In this document: in pieces, positions 50,963 through 60,414 of the stretch
Numbering within the stretch: position 1 is the stretch's first letter
How the letters are laid out: each line of letters starts with the position of its first letter
From: CAYPTB01 sp964413535
Lineage (GTDB): Bacteria; Planctomycetota; UBA1135; GCA-002686595
DNA length: 64,000 nucleotides
Reading direction: 5' to 3'
Assembly: GCA_964413535.1 (NCBI GenBank)
Contig: CAYPTB010000054.1
Location: 1 to 64,000 of the forward strand
Notes under the pieces: generated by a model
Told to the model about the DNA's origin: nothing
The model's input: the letters and a program-made list of their open reading frames with translations, nothing else
Database searches by the model: none
Translations under genes and position numbers: made by a program

Positions 50963-52755
50963 GCGACGGGCGTCTCCGGAGCGAGTTCCGGGAGCTCCAG
51001 GGAACGCGTGGCGCGCAGCTCGCGCGCGAGCTCGAGGAAACGCTCGAAGGGCATGGCTGCCTGTTCGCGAGTCCCGCGCCGCCGCACGGCGACGGTCCCG
51101 TCGTCGCGTTCGCGATCGCCCGCCACCAGCATGTACGGCACCTGGTCGTGCTGGGCCGCTCGGATCTTCTTGTTCATGTGGCCGGGATCGTCCATGCAAT
51201 CGACGCGGAAGAGCTCGCCCGAGAGTTTCGCGGCCAGACCGCGGCAGTACGGGGCGTGCTCCTCGCGGATCGGGATCAGCGCCACTTGAATCGGCGCGAG
51301 CCAGAACGGGAAGCGTCCGCCGTAGTGCTCGATGAGGCCGCCGACGAAGCGCTCGAAGCTGCCCAGGATGGCGCGGTGCACCATGATCGGCCGCTTGTGC
51401 ACGCCGTCCGAATCGGTGAAGGAGAGATCGAAGCGCTCCGGCAGGTTGAAGTCGCACTGCACGGTCGAGTTCTGCCACTCGCGCCCCAGCGCGTCCTTCA
51501 CCTTGAAGTCGATCTTCGGTCCGTAGAAGGCGCCTCCGCCCTCGTCCAGCTCGAGGGGCATGGCGATGCGCTCCGCCGCCTTGCGCAGGGACTCGGTCGC
51601 CCGCTCCCAGATCGCCGCGTCGCCGATCGTCTTCTCCGCGGGCCGCGTCGCGAGGTACGCGGTGTACTCGAATCCGAAGGTGACGAGCACGAAGTGCACC
51701 AGGTCGAGCACGCCGGCGATCTCGACCTCGAGCTGCTCGGGCGTGCAGAAGATGTGGCTGTCGTCCTGCGTGAAGCCGCGCACGCGCAGCATCCCGTGCA
51801 GCACGCCGGAGCGCTCGTAGCGGTACACGGTGCCGAGCTCGGCCCAGCGCAGCGGCAGGTCGCGGTAGCTGCGGCCGCGCGATTGGTAGATCAGGATGTG
51901 CCCCGGGCAGTTCATCGGCTTGACCCGGTAGGGCAGCTCGTCGATCTCCATCGGGGCGTACATCATCTCGGCGTAGTTCTCGAGGTGCCCGCTCACGGCG
52001 AAGAGGTTCTCGCGCGCGACGTGCGGGGTGTAGACCGGCTGGTAACCGCGCCGCTGGTGCTCGTTCCACCAGAAGGCCTCGATCTCGCGCCGCACGCTGC
52101 CGAGCTTCGGATGCCAGAAGACGAAGCCCGCGCCGGCTTCCTGATGGGTGCTGAAGAGGTCGAGCTCCGCACCCAAGCGCCTGTGGTCGCGCTTCTTCTG
52201 CTCCTCGAGCCACGCGAGGTGCCGCTCGAGGTCCGCCTTCGTCCAGAAGGCGGTGCCGTAGACGCGCTGAAGCATCGGACGGCGCTCGTCCCCGCGCCAG
52301 TAGGCCCCGGCGACGCTCTGCAGCTTGAAGTGGAACTCGCGCGCGAGCGTGTCGACGTGCGGGCCCTCGCACAGGTCCTCCCAGTCGCCGTGCGACCAGA
52401 AGGTGATCGTCTCACCCTCGGGGATCGACTCGAGCTGCTCGACCTTGAAGGACTGCCCGCGCGCGGCGAGCCGCTCGCGCGCCTCCGCCCGCGTGTATTC
52501 CGCGCAGCGCATCGGCCCCGCCTTCCCGGCGATTCGCCGCATCTCGGCCTCGATGCGCTCGAGGTCGCTCTCCTCCAAGGGCGTCGAAAGCTCGAAGTCG
52601 TAGTAGAAGCCGTGATCGATCGCGGGCCCGAACCCGAACTTCACGCCCGGATGGAGGTGCTCGACGGCGGAGGCCATCAAGTGCGAGACCGAGTGGCGCA
52701 GGGTCGCGAGCGGGAACGGCTCCTCCACCTGAGGAGCGTCGTGGGCTTTGGACAT
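50959..52755 (-). CDS. thrS: threonyl-tRNA synthetase, lacking the N-terminal TGS domain
   Basis: This 598-aa class II synthetase charges tRNA-Thr. The editing domain starts almost at the N-terminus (LRHSVSHLMASAVEHLHP with the HxxxH motif). The core has motif 2 RYERSGVLHGMLRVRGFTQDDSHIF and the zinc-binding Cys in KPMNCPGH, and the anticodon-binding domain ends with VAVRRRGTREQ. The usual TGS domain (about 60 residues) in front of the editing domain is absent: only about 18 residues precede LRHSVSH. The start is ATG at 52755. A stem-loop lies in the leader 65 bp upstream. Confidence 0.93.
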   Translation of the reverse strand: MSKAHDAPQVEEPFPLATLRHSVSHLMASAVEHLHPGVKFGFGPAIDHGFYYDFELSTPLEESDLERIEAEMRRIAGKAGPMRCAEYTRAEARERLAARGQSFKVEQLESIPEGETITFWSHGDWEDLCEGPHVDTLAREFHFKLQSVAGAYWRGDERRPMLQRVYGTAFWTKADLERHLAWLEEQKKRDHRRLGAELDLFSTHQEAGAGFVFWHPKLGSVRREIEAFWWNEHQRRGYQPVYTPHVARENLFAVSGHLENYAEMMYAPMEIDELPYRVKPMNCPGHILIYQSRGRSYRDLPLRWAELGTVYRYERSGVLHGMLRVRGFTQDDSHIFCTPEQLEVEIAGVLDLVHFVLVTFGFEYTAYLATRPAEKTIGDAAIWERATESLRKAAERIAMPLELDEGGGAFYGPKIDFKVKDALGREWQNSTVQCDFNLPERFDLSFTDSDGVHKRPIMVHRAILGSFERFVGGLIEHYGGRFPFWLAPIQVALIPIREEHAPYCRGLAAKLSGELFRVDCMDDPGHMNKKIRAAQHDQVPYMLVAGDRERDDGTVAVRRRGTREQAAMPFERFLELARELRATRSLELPELAPETPVA

Positions 52756-53099
52756 CGGTCGCCGTTCCGTGAAAAAAGGGAAACGACCCGCGCGCCCCGA
52801 CCTGGAGCGGCGGATCGGATCCCCCCCGCGTCGATCGGGGGGAGCCGTCGCGAGCGGCGGCGAGGATAGCGGCTACCGGGACCCCCTACTAGCTGGCTAC
52901 CGCGGAGCACTTCGGGATCGCGGGGAAACGATCCGGGGGGGAAGGGGTGGGGAAGGGGCTCCGCTGGAGGTCTACTCTGAGGGGGGTCCCGGTCGCCTCA
53001 CGGGCGTTATCGACCGGATCCCCACAGCGCCCAAGGAGAAAAAGGCACGAGTCTCTGCGCAAAGCCGCGTCCCGAGCGCTCCTGGAGCGACGGCTGGCT
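52756..53099. other. 344-bp gap upstream of thrS
   Basis: No gene is seen here. On the minus strand it separates murB (ending at 53100) from thrS (starting at 52755) and must contain the thrS promoter and leader. It holds G/C homopolymer-rich stretches and the hairpin at 52820-52843. I found no tRNA, no T-box-type antiterminator, and no convincing -10/-35 pair. Confidence 0.6.
52820..52843 (-). promoter_or_regulatory. stem-loop in the thrS leader
   Basis: TCCCCCC (52820-52826) pairs with GGGGGGA (52837-52843) around a CG-rich 10-base loop. It would fold about 65 bases before the thrS start in the transcript. It may be an attenuator, a terminator of murB-side transcription, or incidental. No U-tract or specific regulatory motif is visible. 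Confidence 0.3.
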
Positions 53100-54074
53100 T
53101 CAGCGTCGAGCCTGCCAGACGCGTACCTCGCGCTCGAGCAGGATGCCGAAGCGTTGGGCGACGCGCTCGCGCACGTCCTCGATCAGCGCGAGCACGTCGG
53201 TCGCCGTCGCGCGACCGCGGTTCACGATGAAGTTCCCGTGCAGCTCGCTCACGACGGCGTCGCCGCGCGCGAGTCCCTTCGCGCCCGCCTGCTCGACCAG
53301 CACGCCGGCCGATCTCCCCTCCGACTGCGCGGGATCGGGGTTCTCGAAGATGCAGCCGCAGGAGGCTTCGGTGACGGGCTGCGCCGCGCGCTTCTCGGAG
53401 AGGTACTGCTTCATCCGCGCGCGGATCGAGGCCGGCTCGTCGCGCTCGAGGCGCAGCACCGCGCCCACCACGACCTTGTCACCGAGTCCGCCGTCTCGGT
53501 AGCGCGGGCTGCATGCGCTGCGCCCGAGGTCGACCTCGACGCCGTCGCGTGTCAGGCAGCGCACCGTCTCGACCACGTCCCACATCTCCCCCCAGCGCCC
53601 GCCCGCGTTCATCGCGACGCCCCCGCCGAGCGAACCGGGCACGCCGACCAGCCCTTCGAGTCCGGTCCACCCGAGCTCGGAGGCCGCGCGCACGAGCCCG
53701 GGCAGGCTGGCGCCGGCCCACGCGACGAGCCGCGGCTCGTCCCCTTGCAGATCGCGCGTCTCGGTCGCCGGGGTCTCGCGCAGGAAGGGATCCGCGCCCG
53801 CGCCCGCCTCGGCGTGCCGAAACACGCGCCGCAGCCGGGCGGTCGAGACGACCACGCCCGGCAACTCTCCGTCGTCCACGATCAGGTTGGCCCCGCCACC
53901 GAGCAGCCGCGCCTCACCGCCCAGGTCGAGCGCCGCACGCCAAGCGGCGGCGAGCTGGGCGGGGTCGGCCGGCTCGAGCAGCCACTCCGCCCGACCGCCG
54001 ACCTTGAGCGTCGTCCTACTGGAGAGGTCAGCGCTGGAGAGCGCGGCGCAGGGCCAGCTCGTCGAAGATGTCAT
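53100..54074 (-). CDS. murB: UDP-N-acetylenolpyruvoylglucosamine reductase
   Basis: This 324-aa FAD enzyme reduces UDP-GlcNAc-enolpyruvate to UDP-N-acetylmuramate with NADPH. FAD-binding motifs are TTLKVGGRAEWLLEP, RLLGGGANLIVDDG and GVPGSLGGGVAMNAGGRWGE. The proton-donor position, often Ser (GS.F.NP), is Cys here (CGCIFENPD), a substitution common in many bacterial lineages. Starts ATG at 54074, overlapping murC by 47 bp. The order murG-murC-murB follows the standard dcw cluster. Confidence 0.94.
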   Translation of the reverse strand: MTSSTSWPCAALSSADLSSRTTLKVGGRAEWLLEPADPAQLAAAWRAALDLGGEARLLGGGANLIVDDGELPGVVVSTARLRRVFRHAEAGAGADPFLRETPATETRDLQGDEPRLVAWAGASLPGLVRAASELGWTGLEGLVGVPGSLGGGVAMNAGGRWGEMWDVVETVRCLTRDGVEVDLGRSACSPRYRDGGLGDKVVVGAVLRLERDEPASIRARMKQYLSEKRAAQPVTEASCGCIFENPDPAQSEGRSAGVLVEQAGAKGLARGDAVVSELHGNFIVNRGRATATDVLALIEDVRERVAQRFGILLEREVRVWQARR

Positions 54075-55506
54075 CGCGGATCGTCTCGATGTCCCCGGCT
54101 CCGATCACGAAGGCGGCGGCGCGCGGAGGGAGCGCGCTCACGAAGCGTCGCACGCTCGGTTCCAGGGGTCCACCCTCCACCGCGTCGATGCCGCGCGCGA
54201 CGAGGCCGGACACGAGCTCCGGAGCTCCCGCGAAGCGCGTCCCGTCGATGTGCGTGCGGGCGCCGTACACGTCACTCACCACGACGCGATCGGCGGAGCG
54301 CAGCGCCTCGCAGAACGGCTCGAGGAGACGCGCCGTGCGGCTGTGCTGGTGGGGCTGGAAGAGCACGTGCAACGGCAGACCCGGATGGGCGCGCCGCGCG
54401 GCCTCCAGCGTCACGCGGACTTCCGTCGGATGGTGCGCGTAGTCGTGCACGAGGACGATGCCGTCTTCCTCTCCCCACGACTCGAACCGGCGACCCACTC
54501 CCTTGAACAGGGCGAGCCCGCGCGCCGGATCGGAGTCGACGGTCGGCCGGGCGGGCACGACCGTGCCCGGGACTCCGACTCCGATGGCGAGCGCCACAGC
54601 CAGGGCCGCGTTGTCGACGTTGAACTCCCCCGGCACGGCGAGCTCGGTCTCCGGGACGCTCCAGCCGGGCCCACGCAGGCGGAAGCGGAAGCAGCCGCGG
54701 CGTTCCCCGAGCAGGTCGACGTCGAGCTCGCGTCCCATGCGCCACACGGTGCACGTCGCCGCGTGCTCGACGCGCTCGGGCACGTCGCGGCCGAGCACCA
54801 GCAGTCCGTCGCTCGCGACGCGCGAACAGAAGCGCGCGAAGGCTTCCTCGATCGCCTCCAGCGATCCGTAGTAGTCGAGGTGATCGCCCTCGACGTTCGT
54901 GACGATCGCGCCGAAGGGCGACAGTCTCAGGAAGCTCCGGTCGTACTCGCACGCTTCGACGCAGAACCAACCGTTGCGATCCCCCGCCAGCGCGTTCGTG
55001 CCGAGGTCGCGCGAGATGCCCCCCACCAACGCTCCCGGAGCGGGCCCGATCCCGGCGTCCCCGCGCACGCCTTCGGTCGCGAACCAGAGCATCCAGGTGG
55101 TCGTCGTCTTGCCGTGCGTACCCGCGACGGCGAGCGTGCGCTCCGGTGCGGCGAGACGCGCGAGGAGATCCGCGTACTTGATCACGGCGATGTCGCGCTC
55201 GCGGGCGGCGCGCACCTGCGGGTCGTCCTCGGAGACGGCGGCGGAACGAACGACCAGCTCGACGTCGAGGGGGAGCTCTTCCGCGGTCGAGGGAGCGACG
55301 CGCACGAGGACGCCCTGGCCCTCCAGCGCATCCAGCGTGCTCGAGCGCGATCGATCGTGCCCGCTGACCGCGTGGCCGGCCCGCGCGAGGATGCGGGCCG
55401 CGCCGGAAAGGCCCGCTCCGCCGATGCCGAGCATGTGGACGCGAGCGGGAATACCGGGCAGGAGGTCGTCCGACGGTGGAGCAGCGCCGAGGAACTCGTC
55501 TTTCAT
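54028..55506 (-). CDS. murC: UDP-N-acetylmuramate-L-alanine ligase
   Basis: This 492-aa Mur ligase adds L-alanine to UDP-MurNAc. The N-terminal HMLGIGGAGLSG, the ATP-binding AGTHGKTTTTWM, the central VEACEYDRSFL and TNVEGDHLDYYG motifs, and the C-terminal YAHHPTEV segment (conserved in MurC) are all present. It is 94 bp downstream of murG and overlaps murB. Confidence 0.95.
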   Translation of the reverse strand: MKDEFLGAAPPSDDLLPGIPARVHMLGIGGAGLSGAARILARAGHAVSGHDRSRSSTLDALEGQGVLVRVAPSTAEELPLDVELVVRSAAVSEDDPQVRAARERDIAVIKYADLLARLAAPERTLAVAGTHGKTTTTWMLWFATEGVRGDAGIGPAPGALVGGISRDLGTNALAGDRNGWFCVEACEYDRSFLRLSPFGAIVTNVEGDHLDYYGSLEAIEEAFARFCSRVASDGLLVLGRDVPERVEHAATCTVWRMGRELDVDLLGERRGCFRFRLRGPGWSVPETELAVPGEFNVDNAALAVALAIGVGVPGTVVPARPTVDSDPARGLALFKGVGRRFESWGEEDGIVLVHDYAHHPTEVRVTLEAARRAHPGLPLHVLFQPHQHSRTARLLEPFCEALRSADRVVVSDVYGARTHIDGTRFAGAPELVSGLVARGIDAVEGGPLEPSVRRFVSALPPRAAAFVIGAGDIETIRDDIFDELALRRALQR

Positions 55507-55600
55507 GCCGCGGGGGCGGAACCGGACGCTCGAACGCGCGAGGACGGGGACGCAACGCGCGAACTCGAGCTCCAGGTCACTGCGTTCGATGTCACCGCGT

Positions 55601-56815
55601 TCAATCGTGCGAAACGCGAAGGGTCGAGAGAAGGATCAACTCTTCCAAAAGTCGCGCGGCTCCGTCGAGCGGAACGGCGCGACGCAACGCGCCGGAGCTC
55701 CGCTCGCGCCGCGCTGGATCGCGAAGCAGCGCCAAGAGCGCGCTCTGGACGAGGTCGAACGCGTTGGGCCCCTCGTCGACCACGGTCAGGCCCTCGCCGA
55801 TCGCTTCCGCATTCGCCCGCTGGTGGCCGTCGCGGTGATGGGGATAGGGAACGACGACGGCCGGAGTGCCCGCGGCGGAGATCTCCGCCAGCGTGGACGC
55901 CCCGCCGCGCGTCAGCACGAGGTCGGCGGCGCGCAGGACGCTGGCCACGTCGCTCGCGAACTCGACGGCGCGGTAATGCGGTCGCTCGGAAGCGGCCTCT
56001 TGGAGCCTCCCCGGCCCCACCTGGTGCAGCACCGACAGCCCAGCCGTGTGGAGGGCTTCGAGGCGTTCGCGAGCGAAGCGATTGAGCGATTGCGCGCCCT
56101 GGCTCCCACCCAGGACGACCAGGAGCTCGCGGTCGGGATCGAACCCGAGCTCGATCTTCACGGCGCGCTTCAGGGCGGCGTCGAAGCACGGCGCGACGTG
56201 GCCCGGGCCGAGCGGCGGCCCGACGAACCTATGTTTGCTCTCCGACCTCGGCGTGCGGCTCCCGGGCATCGTCGGACCGAAGGCGTACAGCACGCGATCG
56301 ACGAGGGGCGTGAGCCAGCGCGTCGCGCGCCCGGACGTCGCGTTGACTTCGAGCAGGACCACGGGGAGTCCGAGGCTCCTCGCCGCCAGGACGACGGGCA
56401 GCACGGTGAACCCGCCGAGCCCGCAGACGACGTCGGCGCGGCTGCGCGCGAGAGCTCGTCGGGCGACGCGCGCCGCCGGAGGCGTGCGCAGGACGAGATC
56501 GTGGACCCGCGGCGCGCCGCCGGTGCGGGGCTCGAGCGACAGGTCGATCTTCTCGAACGCGACGTCGCGACCGAGGCAGGCCTGGACCCCGCACAGAGCC
56601 GTGTTCTCCGCGCGGCGACCGGCGCCGAACCACAGGACGCTCGCCGGCCGCACGCCCTGCGCCATGTGTTGCAGGAGGTGGACGCCCGGCACGACGTGGC
56701 CGCCCGTCCCACCCCCGGCGATGGCGAGCCGCAGGGCGCGCGGGGCGATCCCTCCCGGTTTCGCCGAGGGCCCGAGCTTCGCCGCGGGAACTCGAGGAGC
56801 GATGGTCTGCGTCAC
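55601..56815 (-). CDS. murG: UDP-GlcNAc:lipid I N-acetylglucosaminyltransferase
   Basis: This 404-aa peripheral membrane glycosyltransferase makes lipid II. The family motifs are present: IAGGGTGGHVVPGVHLLQ at the N-terminus, GGFTVLPVVLAA, VVLGGSQGAQSLNRF, and the C-terminal RGGASTLAEISAAGTPAVVVPYP. It starts with GTG at 56815 (VTQTIAPRV), followed by about 25 extra residues before the fold. Its place in the dcw cluster supports the call. Confidence 0.95.
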   Translation of the reverse strand: MTQTIAPRVPAAKLGPSAKPGGIAPRALRLAIAGGGTGGHVVPGVHLLQHMAQGVRPASVLWFGAGRRAENTALCGVQACLGRDVAFEKIDLSLEPRTGGAPRVHDLVLRTPPAARVARRALARSRADVVCGLGGFTVLPVVLAARSLGLPVVLLEVNATSGRATRWLTPLVDRVLYAFGPTMPGSRTPRSESKHRFVGPPLGPGHVAPCFDAALKRAVKIELGFDPDRELLVVLGGSQGAQSLNRFARERLEALHTAGLSVLHQVGPGRLQEAASERPHYRAVEFASDVASVLRAADLVLTRGGASTLAEISAAGTPAVVVPYPHHRDGHQRANAEAIGEGLTVVDEGPNAFDLVQSALLALLRDPARRERSSGALRRAVPLDGAARLLEELILLSTLRVSHD

Positions 56816-56859
56816 GCGCTGCTTTGGAGCTTCGGTTTCACGTACCCGCGGTGGACAGG

Positions 56860-57078
56860 TCAGGTTCCGGGCGACTGGGTCCGGCGCATCCCGGACGGAG
56901 AGGCGACGGCGTCGCTGACCTCGGAGACGGCCGGGTCGGATGGCGCGGCGAGCGCGCTCGGGTCGAGCGCGTAGGGACCGCGCCAGGTCTCGCCCACGGA
57001 GCGCACGGCCGCGGGGAACTCGAGCACGCCGATCACGCAGCAACCGGCGATCAGGAGCCAGTGGGTGCGACGGCTCAC
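56860..57078 (-). CDS. small single-pass membrane protein in the dcw cluster
   Basis: This 72-aa protein starts at GTG 57078, overlapping the LysM gene stop as GTGA. It has one transmembrane helix near the N-terminus (WLLIAGCCVIGVLEF) and a short Ala/Ser/Pro-rich tail predicted to lie outside the membrane. I do not recognise a family. Its coupling to a LysM protein and murG suggests a role in cell-wall synthesis or division. A much longer reading from 57267 would run through the LysM gene and is unlikely. Confidence 0.5.
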   Translation of the reverse strand: MSRRTHWLLIAGCCVIGVLEFPAAVRSVGETWRGPYALDPSALAAPSDPAVSEVSDAVASPSGMRRTQSPGT

Positions 57079-58034
57079 CGCACCGTTCCCTTCTTCTTCG
57101 CGGTGGCGGCTGAGGCCACGGCCGTGCCGCTCTTCGACGCAGCCGAAGCCGTTCGCACCGGCGCCGAGAGCGTCGCGGAGCGACGTCCGCTCGGCAGGGT
57201 CAGCGTCGTTCCCGCGACGAGGCGCTTGGGATCGATCCCGGGGTTCGCGCTCGCGATCTCCTTCCAACGCTCGCCGTCCCCGAGCTCACGCTCCGCGATG
57301 CGCCACAGGCTGTCGCCTGAGGCGACGCGATACGAGGACGCGCTCGTCACGGCTTCCTTCGCGACCGCGCTCGGCTTGGGAACGTCGCCCTTCGCGACGC
57401 CTCCGGCGGGCAGACGCAGCTCCTTGCCGACCGGGAGCCTGGCGGGATCCACGCCGTTCAGGTCGGCGATCTCCTTCCAGCGCGAGGCCTGGCCGAGCCG
57501 CGCCGTGGCGATGTCGCTGAGCGTCTCGCCCGGCTTCACGACGTGCACCGCCGTGGTCGGCGAGCGCTCCACGGCGCGCGGGACGATCGACGTGATCGGC
57601 GCGGGAGCTTGCGTGGACCGCGCCGGTTCGGGACCGAAGTCGCGCTTCGCGAGCTGGTTCGATCCCTCTTCGAGCTGCGGCGCCTCCGTGGGGCCGCGCT
57701 CCGCGGAGCTCGCCTCGCCGCGGGTCTTCGCCGGGAGAGCGAGCTCTTCGCGCGGGGAGGCCGTCGGCAGGGGCTCGCGCGGGCTCGTCGGCGCCCCCGC
57801 GGCCGGCTTCTCCCGGGCGACCGGCAGGCCGAGCTGCCCGACTCCGCGCCCGCGCTCCTTGGGATCGAGGGCGCTCTGCGCCGGCGCTCGCGTCTCGGTC
57901 GGAACGCGCTCCCGCGACGCCACCTGCGCGGCGGGTTCGGGGTCGTCGGGACTCTTGTCCCACAGCACGACGGCGACGACGGTCACGACCAGGAAGAGCA
58001 GGGCGAAGGCACCCACACGTTCGATGGGTTGCAT
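57075..58034 (-). CDS. membrane-anchored protein with two LysM domains
   Basis: This 319-aa protein has an N-terminal transmembrane helix (VGAFALLFLVVTVVAVVLW), then about 140 residues of Pro/Ala/Glu-rich linker. Two LysM domains follow: VKPGETLSDIATARLGQASRW and VASGDSLWRIAERELGDGERW, each with the LP-rich end (LPVGKELRLP, LVAGTTLTLP). LysM binds GlcNAc in peptidoglycan. It would attach the inner membrane to the wall or direct division factors. Its presence between ftsW and murG is unusual. The start ATG is at 58034. Confidence 0.85.
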   Translation of the reverse strand: MQPIERVGAFALLFLVVTVVAVVLWDKSPDDPEPAAQVASRERVPTETRAPAQSALDPKERGRGVGQLGLPVAREKPAAGAPTSPREPLPTASPREELALPAKTRGEASSAERGPTEAPQLEEGSNQLAKRDFGPEPARSTQAPAPITSIVPRAVERSPTTAVHVVKPGETLSDIATARLGQASRWKEIADLNGVDPARLPVGKELRLPAGGVAKGDVPKPSAVAKEAVTSASSYRVASGDSLWRIAERELGDGERWKEIASANPGIDPKRLVAGTTLTLPSGRRSATLSAPVRTASAASKSGTAVASAATAKKKGTVR

Positions 58035-58075
58035 GGTGGACTCCGTGGACGAGCGGTGATGGAAGTTCGTGAACG

Positions 58076-59263
58076 TCAGCTCACGGGCAGGGCGCGGAAA
58101 CGAGCGACCGCGGACCTGGCTCGGGCCGAGCCGAGCGCCAGCCCCACGGCGAGCGAGGAGACGACGAGGGACGTACCCCCGTCGGAGATGAAGGGCAGGA
58201 TCGTTCCCTTGGGCGGAGCCAATCCCGAAACCACTTGGACGTGGAGCATGGCCTGCAATCCGATCGACACGAGCAAACCGAACGCAGCGAGTGCTTCGTA
58301 CCGATCTCGGATCGAGAGTACAAGGCGCAAGCCGAACCACAGGAAGGCGATCACGAGCACGAGGACGAGCGTCATCCCCATCAGCCCGAACTCTTCGCCG
58401 ATCTGAGCGAACACGTAGTCGGACTGGAGGTGGGGCACTCCGGCGCTGCGCGCCGTTCCCTGGCCGAGTCCGGCGCCGAAGAAGCCGCCGTCGGCGATGG
58501 CGCGCACGGCTTCCGTCACCTGGGCGTTCTCGACCTTGCCGAGCCACATCCCCACGCGCTCGCCGATGTAGGGGATGAACGCGGTCGCGGCCGTGATCGC
58601 GCCGCCGCCCACGGCCATCATCGAGACGGCGACGGGCATGATGTGCGCGCCGCCCACCCACATGGTCGAGAGCGCGCAGATGAGCAACAAGAGCGCTCCC
58701 CCGAGGTCGGTCTCGCACAGGACGAGCCCGAAGAACACGAGCGCCATGCCGAGCATGGGCAGGACGCCCCGGCGGAACTCGGACACGCGCGGCCCCAGGC
58801 GCACGCAGCGATCCGCCAGCCACAGGACGAGCACGATGCGCGCGAGCTCGGAAGGCTGGAACTGGACCCCTACGTCCACCCAGCGACGCGCGCCGTTCTT
58901 CACCACCGAGAAGGGCTCGACGTAGCACAAGACCAGCAGGACGAGCGCGGCTGCGGCGAGCAGCGGCAGGAGGTGCCGGATGCCCCGGGGCCCGAAGCGG
59001 AAGCCGACCAGGATCGCGGCCAGGGCGGCGATGCGCACCAGGATCTGTCCGATGAGCTCGTCGGAGAAGGCGTCCGGAGGGAGGATGGTCGCGGCGTGGC
59101 TCGCCTGGATCAGGACGCCCAGCGACATCAGGGCGACGACCACGCCGAACAGCCCGAAGGCGGGTCGCGCGGGGTCGCTGACCTCGGCGCGGCGGGCGAG
59201 GCCCTCTAGCCAATGGCCGAGGGTGAGCTGGTCGGGGTGGTCGGAGCGTCGGCGCGGGACCAT
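58076..59263 (-). CDS. ftsW: FtsW, SEDS-family peptidoglycan glycosyltransferase
   Basis: This 395-aa multi-pass membrane protein is of the FtsW/RodA/SpoVE family. SEDS signatures are present: NGARRWVDVGVQFQPSELARI, TDLGGALLLLICAL, a long extracellular loop with GLGQGTARS, and FAQIGEEFGLMG. The C-terminal VSGLAPPKGTILPFISDGGTS stretch is diagnostic. It polymerises lipid II in division with FtsI, the partner encoded at the window end. It starts ATG at 59263, overlapping the mraY stop. Confidence 0.94.
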   Translation of the reverse strand: MVPRRRSDHPDQLTLGHWLEGLARRAEVSDPARPAFGLFGVVVALMSLGVLIQASHAATILPPDAFSDELIGQILVRIAALAAILVGFRFGPRGIRHLLPLLAAAALVLLVLCYVEPFSVVKNGARRWVDVGVQFQPSELARIVLVLWLADRCVRLGPRVSEFRRGVLPMLGMALVFFGLVLCETDLGGALLLLICALSTMWVGGAHIMPVAVSMMAVGGGAITAATAFIPYIGERVGMWLGKVENAQVTEAVRAIADGGFFGAGLGQGTARSAGVPHLQSDYVFAQIGEEFGLMGMTLVLVLVIAFLWFGLRLVLSIRDRYEALAAFGLLVSIGLQAMLHVQVVSGLAPPKGTILPFISDGGTSLVVSSLAVGLALGSARARSAVARFRALPVS

Positions 59264-60414
59264 CAGCGCACCTTGAGCAGGGCCAGGCTGGCCATGGCGC
59301 CCGCCGCGGCCACGATCCAGAAGCGAATGACGATCTTGACCTCGTGCCAGGGACGCTCGCCGCGCGTGAAGAGCCCGCCGTAGAGCTGGAGCCCGTGGTG
59401 CGCGGGCGCGCAGGTGAACAAACGCTTGCCGCCCGAGTGCCGGAAGTACCAGGTCTGCAGGCCGCTGCTCGCGAGATCGAGGACGAACACGCAGCCGATC
59501 AACGGCAGGACGAGCTCCTGCTTCGAGACGAGCGCCATCCAGGCGAGCAGCGCGCCGAGCGGCAGCGAGCCCGAGTCCCCCATGAAGACCTGCGCCGGGA
59601 ACGCGTTGTACCAGAGGAACCCCATGCACCCGCCGACGAGCGCGCCGCCGACGACGGCCATCTCGGAAGCGTCCACGACGTGCGGGAGGTTCAGGTAGCC
59701 CGTCCAGTCGGAGCGACCGCTCACGTAGCAGAACACCGACAGCGCGAGACCGGAGATGATCATGCATCCGGCAGCGAGGCCGTCGAGTCCGTCGGTGATG
59801 TTGGCCGCGTTCGCGCTGCCCACGACGACGAGCCACTCGAAGGCCACGAACAAGAGCACGCCGGCGAGGCCCAACACGGGCAGCGAGACGACCGCGTTCT
59901 TGAAGAACGGCGGGTACAAGGAGAGCAGCGTGTCGCGCCCGCTCGTCCCCGCGTAGAAGCACAGCGCGGCCAGGCAAGAGAGCGTCACGACCGACAGCCC
60001 GACCATCTTGGACCGCACCGAGAGCCCCTTGGAGCCGGGGATCGTGAGCTTCTTGAAGTCGTCGACGAAGCCCACGGCGCCCGTTCCCGCGACGAGCAGC
60101 ACGCACAGGACGACGGGCAGGTTGTCCTCGACGCGCGCCCACAGGAGCACGGCCGCGAGCAGCGCGGCGACGAGGAAGCTCCCGCCCATCGTCGGCGTCC
60201 CCGCCTTGCCCATCTCCCGCGAGAGCTTCGCCAGGTCGTGGGCGTCGGTCTTGGTGACGTCCTCGCCGACGCGATTGCGCCGCAGCCACGCGATCATCGG
60301 GCGGCCCCACCACAACGCCAGCGCGAACGACGTCAGCGCGGCCATGGCCACGCGGAACGAGATGTACCCGAAGAGTCGGATACCCAGGATGTCGTCGAAG
60401 ACTCCCGGGATCAC
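59263..60414 (-). CDS. mraY: phospho-N-acetylmuramoyl-pentapeptide transferase
   Basis: This 383-aa membrane enzyme makes lipid I from UDP-MurNAc-pentapeptide and undecaprenyl phosphate. The catalytic Asp pair is in GFVDDFKKL, with NITDGLDGLA and FMGDSGSLPLGA as the other conserved acidic loops. The His motif reads APAHHGLQLYGG, where most homologues have PIHHHFEL. It starts with GTG at 60414, overlapping murF as GTGA. It is followed directly by ftsW, so murD is missing from its usual place. Confidence 0.95.
   Translation of the reverse strand: MIPGVFDDILGIRLFGYISFRVAMAALTSFALALWWGRPMIAWLRRNRVGEDVTKTDAHDLAKLSREMGKAGTPTMGGSFLVAALLAAVLLWARVEDNLPVVLCVLLVAGTGAVGFVDDFKKLTIPGSKGLSVRSKMVGLSVVTLSCLAALCFYAGTSGRDTLLSLYPPFFKNAVVSLPVLGLAGVLLFVAFEWLVVVGSANAANITDGLDGLAAGCMIISGLALSVFCYVSGRSDWTGYLNLPHVVDASEMAVVGGALVGGCMGFLWYNAFPAQVFMGDSGSLPLGALLAWMALVSKQELVLPLIGCVFVLDLASSGLQTWYFRHSGGKRLFTCAPAHHGLQLYGGLFTRGERPWHEVKIVIRFWIVAAAGAMASLALLKVR

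Noticed and set aside
52756..53099. A T-box or other tRNA-sensing leader before thrS
   Set aside because: No conserved T-box sequence or antiterminator arrangement was found. Only one simple stem-loop is visible.
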